From the NCBI GenBank assembly GCA_001800095.1, contig MGUT01000042.1, positions 1 through 7,509 of the forward strand: DNA of 7,509 nt, read 5' to 3'. The translations under genes were made by a program, and so were the position numbers. Origin of the DNA: Elusimicrobia bacterium RIFCSPLOWO2_01_FULL_64_13 (GTDB lineage: Bacteria; Elusimicrobiota; Elusimicrobia; 2-02-FULL-39-32). The notes beneath the pieces were generated by a model that saw only the letters and a program-made list of their open reading frames with translations, had not been told where the DNA came from and ran no database searches. Shown here in pieces: positions 1-7,426 of this stretch; the first letter of the stretch is position 1, and every line of letters starts with the position of its first letter.

Positions 1-2
1 GG

Positions 3-2012
3 TTGGAAGCGTTCAACTTCCAGTCCCTGGTAAGCTCAAGGACATCGGTCTCAACGGTGACGTTCGCGAACGCGCCCGCGGTCTCCGCCCAGCCCTTCTC
101 GTGGGTGGGGACGTCTTCGGTTACCATCCAGTGGGGCGCGAACAATAACCCCCTGACCCCTCCCACGAGTTACGAGGCGCAGATATCCACCTGGGGCGGG
201 TTCACGGGCGTCGTGACATCGTCCGTGACCTTCAATCTCTCGGCATCGACCGCGGGACTGAAGCACGGTGCCACTTATTACTTCCGGGCGAGGGCCTATA
301 ACCGGGTTGGGACGCTCACGGAATTCGGGAACGTCGTGTCCACGGTCACGGCCCAGGCCGTGCCTGTCCTGGCGTATTTCTCTCCCGCGGACATCCAGGC
401 GAAATCGATCAGCTATTCCTGGAGCAAGAACGGGAACGAGGATGGGACGGTCTACATGGCGCAGGTGTCGGCTGACCCGAACTTCGTGACGTACGGCGCG
501 AGCGCGAGCGCGGCCCTCTCGATAGCGACGGGGACCCTGATCCCCAACACGACCTACCACTTCCGCGTGGCCGCTCCGCCCTATGACGTGTTCAGCTCCG
601 TATTGTCCACACCTACCCTGGCGGCTTCGCCCGGAATAGACAGTTTTGACGCTTACACGACCTCGGTGGTCCTGCGGGGAGCCCTGACCGGGAACTCCGC
701 CGGGACCCTCTACCGCGCCTGGGCTTCCACGCAGGGCGCGACCGGGACTGACTTCTCCTCCGCGGGGATGATCGTGAACCCCCTCACGGTCCTTTCCATG
801 CAGGACCTGGCCCCCAACACGACCTACACCATCGGCATGGAGGCCATCAACACGCAGACCCTGGTCAGCACAAGGACGTCGATATCCACCGCCACCCTGG
901 TCTATCCTCCCGGCGCGGCTTCCATCACGTTCGTGAGTCCCTCCAGCGTGACGTTGACCTGGGGGGCGAACAATAACCCTCTCACCCCACCCACGAGCTA
1001 CGAGGCGCAGATATCCACCTGGGACGGGTTCAGCGGCATTGTGACGTCGTCTGTCACGTTCAATCTATCGGCTTCGACCGCGGGGCTCAAGCACGGGGCC
1101 ACCTATTATCTCCGGGTCCGGGCGTTCAACAGGACGGGGGTGCCCACGGACTTCGGGAGTTCGGTCTCGACCGTTACCTCGTTCGGAGTGCCTGTCTTGG
1201 ATTACTTCTCGCCCGGGGACGTCGGGATCAGTTCTATCGCCTATTCCTGGGCGGCGAACGGCAATGACCCCGGGACCCTGTACCAGGCGCAGGTGTCCAT
1301 CGACTCGAACTTCGCTGATTATAGCTCGAGCGGAAGCGTATCCCAGGCCATATCCACCGGGACGCTCTCGCCCAACACGACCTACCACTTCCGCGTGGCG
1401 GCTCCGCCCTACGGCATATTCAGCGCTGTGTTGTCCACGCCGACCCTTGCGGCTTCTCCCGGCATCGAGAGTTTCGATGCGTACGCGACCTCCGTGGTAT
1501 TGCGGGGGGCCTTGACCGGGAACTCCGCCGGGACCCTCTACCGCGCCTGGGTTTCCACGCAGGGCGCGGGAAGCACGGACTTCTCTTCAGCCGGCGTGAG
1601 GGGGAACCCTCTCACGGTGTTGACCATGGAGTCGCTTGCCCCCAATACGACCTACACCGTAGGGTTCGAGGCGTTCAACTTCCAGAACTTCCTAAGCTCG
1701 AGGACCTATGCCTCGACCACGACCCTGGCGGCCGTTCCCGCCCTGCTTTCCCAGCCCTTCGTCGTCGTGGCCCCGTCTTCCATCACGGTCCAATGGGGCG
1801 CGAATTATAACCCTTCGGACACCCTTTATGCGGCGGAATTCTCCACCTGGAGCGGGTTCAGCGGGGCGTTCACGTCCAGCTCGACTCTTTCTGTCTCGGC
1901 ATCGACGGCCGGCCTGGCGGAGGCGGCCACCTATTTCGTCCGCGTGAAAGCCACGGACAGGAACGGCCGGGATACCGCTTACCTTTCTCTCGGAAGCACG
2001 CGGACCGCCGTA
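3..2012 (+). repeat. 828-bp tandem A-B-C FN3 super-repeat (two full copies plus flanking partials)
   Basis: Copy 1 is about 63-899 and copy 2 about 900-1733. A C-module remnant lies at 3-62 and a diverged third A module at 1734-2012. Landmarks recur exactly 276 residues apart: W44/W320 (WGANNNPLTPP), Y185/Y461 (YHFRVAAPPY), R225/R501 (RGALTGNSAGTLYRAW) and E280/E556. The third A module is offset 278 because of a two-residue linker difference. At DNA level 685-723 and 1513-1551 are identical for 39 bases, and identity resumes after one mismatch. Repetition is therefore visible at the nucleotide level, which implies fairly recent duplication or gene conversion. The array continues beyond the left edge. 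Confidence 0.93.
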
Positions 2013-5000
2013 TTCTTCGACAAGACCGCCCCCGACGCGGTCTCAAGCCTCGTTGCCGTTCCGGGATCGTCGGACGGAGAGATCCTCCTGTCCTGGTCCT
2101 CTCCCGGCAACGACGGGAATTCCGGGGCCCTGACGGCGGGTTCCGTTTTCAAGATCCGCGGCTCGACCAATCCTATCTCGAGCATCAACAGTTTCCATCC
2201 CGCGAGCTTCTCCGTGGACCTGCCCACGGCCGCCTCCCCCGGCAGCTCTCACGGATACCGCGTGCCGGGACTCAACCCCGGGACCACGTACCATTTCGCC
2301 GTGGTGGCCGTGGACGAGTCCCAGAACCAGTCCTTCTGGTCGCCGGCGGCCAATCCGTCAGGGGACGCGCCGGCGGCGGATCTCCCTCCCCAGCCCCCGG
2401 CCAGCGTGGTGCTCTCCGCCGTGACGGAGACGTCCATCAAGATCAACTGGACCCTGCCTTCCGCTCCCTCCGGCACCGACGACCGGGATCTCTACAGGGT
2501 CTACAGGGCCACGTTCAGCTTCGGCTCGGTCCCCTTGAGCGCCGTCGCCCTGGCCTCGTCCGTGGCCCATCCCACGACCTTCTACATGGACGGCGCACTC
2601 ACGGCCGGGGTCACCTATTTCTACCGCCTGACGTCCGTGGACCTGGGAGACCAGGGTTCCGGTCTCTACAGCAGCGCGAAGGAGAGCGTGCTTTCAACCA
2701 TCGTGAACGACGTCACGCTCTTCAATGTCCCCACGGCTTTCACGGGCACGGCGGTATCCAGCTCTTCCATCCAATGGTCCTGGCTGGACAATTCCGGGGC
2801 CGAGAGCGGATACCGCGTCTATAGTTCGACCGGCGGGATCCTCTCCGGGGACCTCGCTCCGGGGACCGCTCTCTGGACGGAGGCGGGACTGAACTCCAAC
2901 GCCCCTTACACCCGCCACGTGCGCGCCTATAACTCCTTCGCCCAGGCCGGAGCCGCTTCGGGAGTATCCACCTATACCCTGGCCGTGACGCCGGGGACTC
3001 CCGCTGTCAGCCAGAACGGCACTTCCATCAGTCTGGATTTCACGCTGAACGCGGCCAGCAATCCATTCTACACGCAGTTCGCCGTCGCCATCTCCACGGA
3101 CGCATTCGGCGCGACCACGAACTACGTCCAGTTCCCCGACGGCACCGAAGGGTCCGCGGAATCCTGGCAGACCGCGGCCAACTGGGGAGTCATCACTCTG
3201 AACGGCCTTCTCTCCGGGACCACCTACGCCATCAAGGTCAAGGCGAGGAATGAGAACCAGATCCCGACCCAACTCGGCCCGTCGGCGTCCACGGCCACCC
3301 TGGAGGGAGAGTTCATGCCGCCGGCCAATATCTCGGACCTTACCGCGTCCACGGGGGGACAGGACGGCGAAGCGGCCCTGCAATGGACCTCTCCCGGCGA
3401 CAATCAAAACTCCGAGGTCTTGAACCAGGCGGCCTACAGGGTCCTCTGGTCCACGAATCCCATCGGCGTCTTCTCCAGCACGGATAGCTATAGCGCGAGC
3501 TTCTCCACGTCCGGGGTCGGACCCGGAACGGCCGTGGGGTATTCCACGGCCAGTCTGAATCCCGGGGCCAGCTATTACTTCGCGGTCATCGCCCGGGACG
3601 ACGCCGGGAACTGGTCCTTCTGGGTCCGGGAGCCGGGCGTCAACCAGCAGAATAGCGGCTGGGCCCAGGACCTGCCCCTCGACCCGCCGGTCCCTTCCAT
3701 TTCCGGCAAGGGAGAGTCCAGCATCACCATTTCCTGGACCATCCCGTCCGCTCCGGCCAGCAACGACGACCGCGACCTCTACCGGCTCTACCGGGCGACC
3801 TACGCTTTCTCCCAGATCACGGACCCGCTCGTCACCCTGACCACGGAAGTCGCCCATCCCTCGGCGTCCTACGTCGATTCAAGCCTCACGGCGTTCACGA
3901 CGTTCTATTTCCGGATGACGTCCGTGGACAAGGGCGACCTGGGGTCCGGGCTCTACAGCCAGCCGCTTGAGTCGGCCCTCTCTTCCGTGACCAGCACCCG
4001 CACGTCGGTCAATTCCCCGTCGGGATTCGCGGTCTCCGGGACGGTGTCCACCTCCGCGATCGTGTGGACCTGGGTGGATAACTCCAACCAGGAGATCAAC
4101 TATCAGGTGATCTCCACCCAGTCCGTCCAGGTTTCAGGGGACCTGGACGCCAATACGACGTTCTGGGTGGAAACGGACCTCTCTCCCAATACCCTTTACG
4201 CCCGCGCCGCCCGGGCCGTGGCCAGCGGCGGAGAGACCGCCGTTTCCGGCTCGAGCTCCAAGGCCACCCTGGCGGCCCGGCCGGGCGTCCTGCCTTACGC
4301 CAACGTCACCAACGCCACCCTGTCCTCGCGCTGGGACGGGCAGGGCAACCCGAACGACACGACCTATACCATCCAGCTCGCCTTGGACGAGTCCTTCGCC
4401 ACTCCGCTCCTTTCCATCAGTTTCAGCGGGAGCACCCAGTTCACCTTCTCGGACCTTTCCGGCAATACGACCTACTGGACGCGCGTCAAGGCGACGAGCC
4501 GGGAGGCGATCGACAGTCTTTGGACGGACCTGGGAAGCACCGTCACGCTCGCCGGGACCCTGTCCGCGCCGTCCATTTCCAGCGTGGGCGTGACTTCCGC
4601 GCAGGTCACGTTCGGCCTGGGGGACAACCCGGCCGACACCGAGCTGGCCGTCGCGGTCTCGCTCGACGCCTTCCTGACGCAGAGCTTCGTCGGCGCCGGC
4701 GGCGCGATCGACGCTGTCGAGACCTGGCAGACCCTCTCCCAATGGAACGGCGGGACCATGACCGTCACGGGATTGAATCCCAACACGGCCTATGAAGTCA
4801 AGGTCCGCGCCAGGAACGGCGCGGGACTGGTCACCCAGTACAGCGCCGCCGCCTCCTCGACGACGCTGGCCGCCGTTCCCCAGGCTCCGGTCCTGAATTC
4901 CGACTTCGATTCCGTCTCCGGCAACCACATCCATATTTCCGTCGCGGCGGACGGGAACCCCGCTTCCACGGAATACTCCATCTTCTACGTTCAGGGCGGG

Positions 5001-6293
5001 TCCTGGCTCCAGGGGAACGGCGCCGTGGGCTCCACCCAGGTCTGGCGCACGGTCTCGCAATGGACGGCGGCGGCGTCATCGAACGCGCACGTGAGTCTCA
5101 TGGGAGAGACGACCTACTCCTACCGGCTCGCGGCCAGGAACGCCGGCGGCATCGAGACCGCGTTATCGTCCACGGGGAGCCTCAAGATGCCCCAGCTCGC
5201 CGACGTGGCGGTTCCGGTGATCGTTTCAATGGAGCCCGAGGAGGATTCGGTCCTCGCTTCGGAAGGGACCACGATCCAGATCACGTTCAACGAGGCCATC
5301 CTGCCCGCTTCGGCCGCGGACAAGATCACCCTCCTCGCCGTCAGGGATTCCAACGCCGTCGCCGTCAGCTCTCCCGTCCCGGGGGCAGTCAGCGTCTCCA
5401 GCAACGTGGTGACCTACACCCTTTCCTCGAAGCTGGACATGGGGCATACCTACGAGGTGACGCTCGCCGCCGGCCTCAAGGACCTGTCCGGCAACCCCGT
5501 CCCGTCGGCGAAGACCTGGACGTTCTCCACGCCTTTCGATAAGGACGCCCCGAACAAGGTCGGAGACGATTCGGGACGGATCACGGTCAGCTTCGGAGCG
5601 AACGCCTTCTCCGAAGAGTACGGGGTCAAACTTTCCGACCCGCTCACAGACCCCAAGGAGATCTCGCTCTCGGCCGTGAAGGCCGCGGTCAATAAGGGCG
5701 CGGTCCGGCAGGGGGCCGCGGCGTACCTCGCGCCGGGCGCCATAGCCGAGATCAACGTCTACTCCAAGTCCGGCTCCCGTTTGAGGACCCCCAACGCCCG
5801 CACCATGATCGTGTTCAAATATCCTGACTCGGACCAGGACGGTTACGTGGACGGGATGCGGTACCGGGTCAAGGAAGAGGACCTGTCCATTTACTGGCTG
5901 GACGAGCTGACGGAGAGCTTCGTCAAACTGCCGGCCAGCGCCATCGACCCCGCGGCCAACACGGCCAGCGTGCTCCTGCCGCACTTCAGCGTCTTCGCCG
6001 TTATGGGCGCGGCCGACACGTCGCTTTCGAACGTCCACGCCTTCCCCGTTCCGTTCGTGCCTTCCCGGGGCGACACCTCCATCACTTTCACCGGCCTGTC
6101 CGCGCAGGCCGCCATCCGCGTCTATACGATTACGGGCGAGCTCGTCCAGGCCCTGGACGAGACGGATGGGGACGGCCGGTACGTTTGGGACACCACGAAC
6201 CAGAGCGGCGAGAAGCTGGCCAGCGGGGTCTATATCTACAAGATCTTGAGCCCGACCGAATCCAAGACGGGCAAGTTGATGATCGTGCGATGA
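3..6293 (+). CDS. Giant secreted FN3-repeat protein with type IX-like C-terminal sorting domain (5'-partial)
   Basis: Probably an exported surface or matrix/adhesin protein; no catalytic motif is visible. 2096 codons are present and codon n begins at base 3n. The first codon, TTG, is not a real start: it falls inside an FN3 module whose homologous positions (residues 279 and 555) are ordinary Met and Phe, so the N-terminus and signal peptide lie upstream. Layout: partial FN3 1-20; two A-B-C FN3 triplets 21-299 and 300-577; a third A 578-670; D-E-F-G modules about 674-1101; D'-E'-F'-X-G' 1104-1622; a last FN3 1623-1730; SbsA-like Ig domain (Big_5 style) about 1734-1843; unassigned beta-rich domain 1850-2003 with a DSDQDGYVDG loop at 1942-1951; FlgD-Ig/type IX-like tail 2008-2096. 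Most FN3 modules show the LxPNTTY tyrosine-corner signature. No cysteine occurs. Its stop overlaps the next gene's start. The FN3 and CTD calls are secure by pattern; ligand and function are unknown. Confidence 0.93.
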   Translation: MEAFNFQSLVSSRTSVSTVTFANAPAVSAQPFSWVGTSSVTIQWGANNNPLTPPTSYEAQISTWGGFTGVVTSSVTFNLSASTAGLKHGATYYFRARAYNRVGTLTEFGNVVSTVTAQAVPVLAYFSPADIQAKSISYSWSKNGNEDGTVYMAQVSADPNFVTYGASASAALSIATGTLIPNTTYHFRVAAPPYDVFSSVLSTPTLAASPGIDSFDAYTTSVVLRGALTGNSAGTLYRAWASTQGATGTDFSSAGMIVNPLTVLSMQDLAPNTTYTIGMEAINTQTLVSTRTSISTATLVYPPGAASITFVSPSSVTLTWGANNNPLTPPTSYEAQISTWDGFSGIVTSSVTFNLSASTAGLKHGATYYLRVRAFNRTGVPTDFGSSVSTVTSFGVPVLDYFSPGDVGISSIAYSWAANGNDPGTLYQAQVSIDSNFADYSSSGSVSQAISTGTLSPNTTYHFRVAAPPYGIFSAVLSTPTLAASPGIESFDAYATSVVLRGALTGNSAGTLYRAWVSTQGAGSTDFSSAGVRGNPLTVLTMESLAPNTTYTVGFEAFNFQNFLSSRTYASTTTLAAVPALLSQPFVVVAPSSITVQWGANYNPSDTLYAAEFSTWSGFSGAFTSSSTLSVSASTAGLAEAATYFVRVKATDRNGRDTAYLSLGSTRTAVFFDKTAPDAVSSLVAVPGSSDGEILLSWSSPGNDGNSGALTAGSVFKIRGSTNPISSINSFHPASFSVDLPTAASPGSSHGYRVPGLNPGTTYHFAVVAVDESQNQSFWSPAANPSGDAPAADLPPQPPASVVLSAVTETSIKINWTLPSAPSGTDDRDLYRVYRATFSFGSVPLSAVALASSVAHPTTFYMDGALTAGVTYFYRLTSVDLGDQGSGLYSSAKESVLSTIVNDVTLFNVPTAFTGTAVSSSSIQWSWLDNSGAESGYRVYSSTGGILSGDLAPGTALWTEAGLNSNAPYTRHVRAYNSFAQAGAASGVSTYTLAVTPGTPAVSQNGTSISLDFTLNAASNPFYTQFAVAISTDAFGATTNYVQFPDGTEGSAESWQTAANWGVITLNGLLSGTTYAIKVKARNENQIPTQLGPSASTATLEGEFMPPANISDLTASTGGQDGEAALQWTSPGDNQNSEVLNQAAYRVLWSTNPIGVFSSTDSYSASFSTSGVGPGTAVGYSTASLNPGASYYFAVIARDDAGNWSFWVREPGVNQQNSGWAQDLPLDPPVPSISGKGESSITISWTIPSAPASNDDRDLYRLYRATYAFSQITDPLVTLTTEVAHPSASYVDSSLTAFTTFYFRMTSVDKGDLGSGLYSQPLESALSSVTSTRTSVNSPSGFAVSGTVSTSAIVWTWVDNSNQEINYQVISTQSVQVSGDLDANTTFWVETDLSPNTLYARAARAVASGGETAVSGSSSKATLAARPGVLPYANVTNATLSSRWDGQGNPNDTTYTIQLALDESFATPLLSISFSGSTQFTFSDLSGNTTYWTRVKATSREAIDSLWTDLGSTVTLAGTLSAPSISSVGVTSAQVTFGLGDNPADTELAVAVSLDAFLTQSFVGAGGAIDAVETWQTLSQWNGGTMTVTGLNPNTAYEVKVRARNGAGLVTQYSAAASSTTLAAVPQAPVLNSDFDSVSGNHIHISVAADGNPASTEYSIFYVQGGSWLQGNGAVGSTQVWRTVSQWTAAASSNAHVSLMGETTYSYRLAARNAGGIETALSSTGSLKMPQLADVAVPVIVSMEPEEDSVLASEGTTIQITFNEAILPASAADKITLLAVRDSNAVAVSSPVPGAVSVSSNVVTYTLSSKLDMGHTYEVTLAAGLKDLSGNPVPSAKTWTFSTPFDKDAPNKVGDDSGRITVSFGANAFSEEYGVKLSDPLTDPKEISLSAVKAAVNKGAVRQGAAAYLAPGAIAEINVYSKSGSRLRTPNARTMIVFKYPDSDQDGYVDGMRYRVKEEDLSIYWLDELTESFVKLPASAIDPAANTASVLLPHFSVFAVMGAADTSLSNVHAFPVPFVPSRGDTSITFTGLSAQAAIRVYTITGELVQALDETDGDGRYVWDTTNQSGEKLASGVYIYKILSPTESKTGKLMIVR
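2022..4868 (+). repeat. About 1.29-kb D-E-F-G FN3 super-repeat, duplicated, second copy with an extra module
   Basis: Copy 1 is residues about 674-1101 (2022-3305). Copy 2 is about 1104-1622 (3312-4868). Matching landmarks are STNPI (721 and 1150), DDRDLYR (826 and 1255, 429 apart) and WSWLDN/WTWVDN (925 and 1355, 430 apart). The G modules share the WQTxxxW motif (1055 and 1575) but are 520 residues apart. The difference of about 90 residues equals one FN3 module (X, about 1425-1517) present only in copy 2. The copies are clearly more diverged than the A-B-C copies, so this duplication looks older. Confidence 0.85.
6024..6290 (+). other. Encoded FlgD-Ig/type IX-like C-terminal sorting domain
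   Basis: This segment encodes residues 2008-2096 of the giant protein. It begins with FPVPFVPSRGDT, a variant of the YPNPF opening seen in type IX CTDs. It continues with the ITFTGL and IRVYTITGELV strands, then W2062 and the N-x-SGE turn, ASGVYIYKI (2073-2081), and ends KTGKLMIVR. Order and spacing match the FlgD-Ig-like/type A sorting domains that direct cargo across the outer membrane in type IX systems. Whether this lineage cleaves and anchors the protein in the same way cannot be told from sequence. Confidence 0.82.
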
Positions 6294-7426
6294 AAACTGA
6301 TAAGTTGTTCCTTTTGGGGGAGAGGGCGGCCGCAGGCCGGGTGAGGGGAATCTTTGCCCTGGCCCTGGCGGTCCTGCTCTCCGCGCCCCGAGCGGCCCTG
6401 GCCAAGTCGCCCGGGACGACCGCGTTCAATTTCCTGAAGATCGGCGCCGGGGCCCGGCAGATGGCCATGGCCAACAACGCCGTGGCCACCGACGGGGACG
6501 TGAACTCGAGCGCCTATAACCCGGCGGCCCTGGCCAACCTTTCCCAGCAGGAGGTCGGATTCCTCCACACGGAGTGGCTGGAAGACATCACCTATCAATA
6601 CGCGGCCTACGCCTACCCGCACGCCCGCTACGGCACGTTCGCGGTGGGCCTGCACCGCCTCTCGTTCGGCACGATCGAAGGGTATGACCGCAACGACGTC
6701 CGCACCGCCAACCCCAAGGCCTCGGACCTGGCGGTCGGCTTCACCTACGCCAGGAGCATCGGACCGGACCTGTCTCTCGGGCTCACGGCGCGCCATATCC
6801 GCGAGGACCTGGCCGTCGCCACCGCCAAGGCGTTCGCTTTTGATCTCGGCGCCATTTACAGGACGCCGGGGGAGGATTGGTGGTCGAGGTTCGATTACGG
6901 TCTGGCCGTCAGGAACTTCGGCACGAAGGCGAAGTTCATCCAGGAATCCTCCCCCCTGCCCCTCCAGGTGGACGGGGGGATCGCCTACCGCGACTGGAAC
7001 GACCGCATCCATGCCTCTGTCGAGGCCCATAAGCCCGACGACGGCGACCTTTATCTTAGTTTCGGCGGAGAGGTTTCCGTCCGGAACGCCTTCCATCTCC
7101 GGGCGGGATACCGCACGGGCCGCGACATCGGCCCCGGGTTCACCCTGGGGGCCGGCATGGAATTCCTCGACGAAAATCTTTCGCTGGATTACGCCTTCGT
7201 GCCGTTCGAGGAGTTTGGCAACGTGCACCGGGTGGGCATGGTGTACCGTTTCGGCGGCGCGGTGGCCAAGTCCTTCAAGAAGGGCGTCAAGCTCATGCGC
7301 ACCGGGCGCTGCGCGGAGGCGATCCTCGAGTTCGACCGGGTGCTCCAGAAGGACCCGCGGCACGCCCTGGCCGCGCGGTACATGAAATACTGCGCGCAGA
7401 AGATCCAGGAGGTGGAAGAGCCATGA
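6290..7426 (+). CDS. PorV/PorQ-family outer-membrane beta-barrel protein with C-terminal TPR-like tail
   Basis: 378 residues. I chose ATG 6290 because it overlaps the upstream stop as ATGA and yields a signal peptide: basic N-region, hydrophobic core at about 20-31, and an ALA cleavage site after residue 38. The Shine-Dalgarno is weak, so translation is probably coupled. A GTG at 6341 would give a shorter signal peptide but lacks a well-spaced ribosome site. The mature start has the PorV/UPF0164-like signature: FNFLKIGAGARQMAM at 46-60, then SSAYNPAALANL at 73-84. Alternating beta strands follow, and the barrel seems to close at HRVGMVYRFGG (313-323). Residues 328-360 then fit one TPR (GVKLMRTGR, EAILEFDRVLQKDP), with a helical end to 378. 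In the Bacteroidota type IX system PorV is an outer-membrane protein that binds cargo CTDs. Next to a CTD-bearing protein, a cargo-partner role is plausible but inferred. The barrel family is clear; assignment to PorV rather than another paralogue is less so. Confidence 0.88.
   Translation: MKTDKLFLLGERAAAGRVRGIFALALAVLLSAPRAALAKSPGTTAFNFLKIGAGARQMAMANNAVATDGDVNSSAYNPAALANLSQQEVGFLHTEWLEDITYQYAAYAYPHARYGTFAVGLHRLSFGTIEGYDRNDVRTANPKASDLAVGFTYARSIGPDLSLGLTARHIREDLAVATAKAFAFDLGAIYRTPGEDWWSRFDYGLAVRNFGTKAKFIQESSPLPLQVDGGIAYRDWNDRIHASVEAHKPDDGDLYLSFGGEVSVRNAFHLRAGYRTGRDIGPGFTLGAGMEFLDENLSLDYAFVPFEEFGNVHRVGMVYRFGGAVAKSFKKGVKLMRTGRCAEAILEFDRVLQKDPRHALAARYMKYCAQKIQEVEEP
7407..7413 (+). promoter_or_regulatory. 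Strong Shine-Dalgarno for the third gene
   Basis: AGGAGGT lies nine bases before ATG 7423, inside the 3' end of the PorV-like gene. It supports the chosen start and independent loading of ribosomes in addition to ATGA coupling. The start at 6290 has no comparable site, so that gene probably depends more on coupling to translation of the giant gene. Confidence 0.75.

Noticed and set aside
3..5. TTG at base 3 as the true start of the giant gene
   Set aside because: It falls mid-module, aligned with internal residues of the later C modules, has no upstream context for a ribosome site, and would leave an exported protein without a signal peptide.
685..1551. Long direct repeats as a mobile element or attachment-site duplication
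   Set aside because: The repeats stay in frame at exactly 828 bp and encode homologous FN3 modules; no transposase, terminal inverted repeat or target duplication is present.
543..1656. Repeated NTT sequons as N-glycosylation sites
   Set aside because: NTTY recurs because it is part of the FN3 tyrosine-corner signature (LxPNTTY), so structural conservation explains it without glycosylation.
2694..3857. 387-codon open frame on the minus strand, and other long antisense frames such as 6236-7363 and 4134-5060
   Set aside because: They lie opposite well-supported repeat or barrel genes, are rich in Arg/Gly/Pro/Val as expected from the complement of GC-rich codons, and show no recognisable domains.
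4520..4795. Overlapping + strand frames at 4520-4795 and 5060-5542 as separate genes
   Set aside because: Their Arg-rich translations are out-of-frame readings of FN3 and Big_5 coding sequence, with no ribosome site or domain support.
6185..6289. N-terminal extension of the PorV-like gene to ATG 6185
   Set aside because: The added 35 residues come from the overlapping frame of the conserved CTD, are hydrophilic, and would bury the signal peptide. ATG 6290 gives ATGA coupling and a normal signal peptide.
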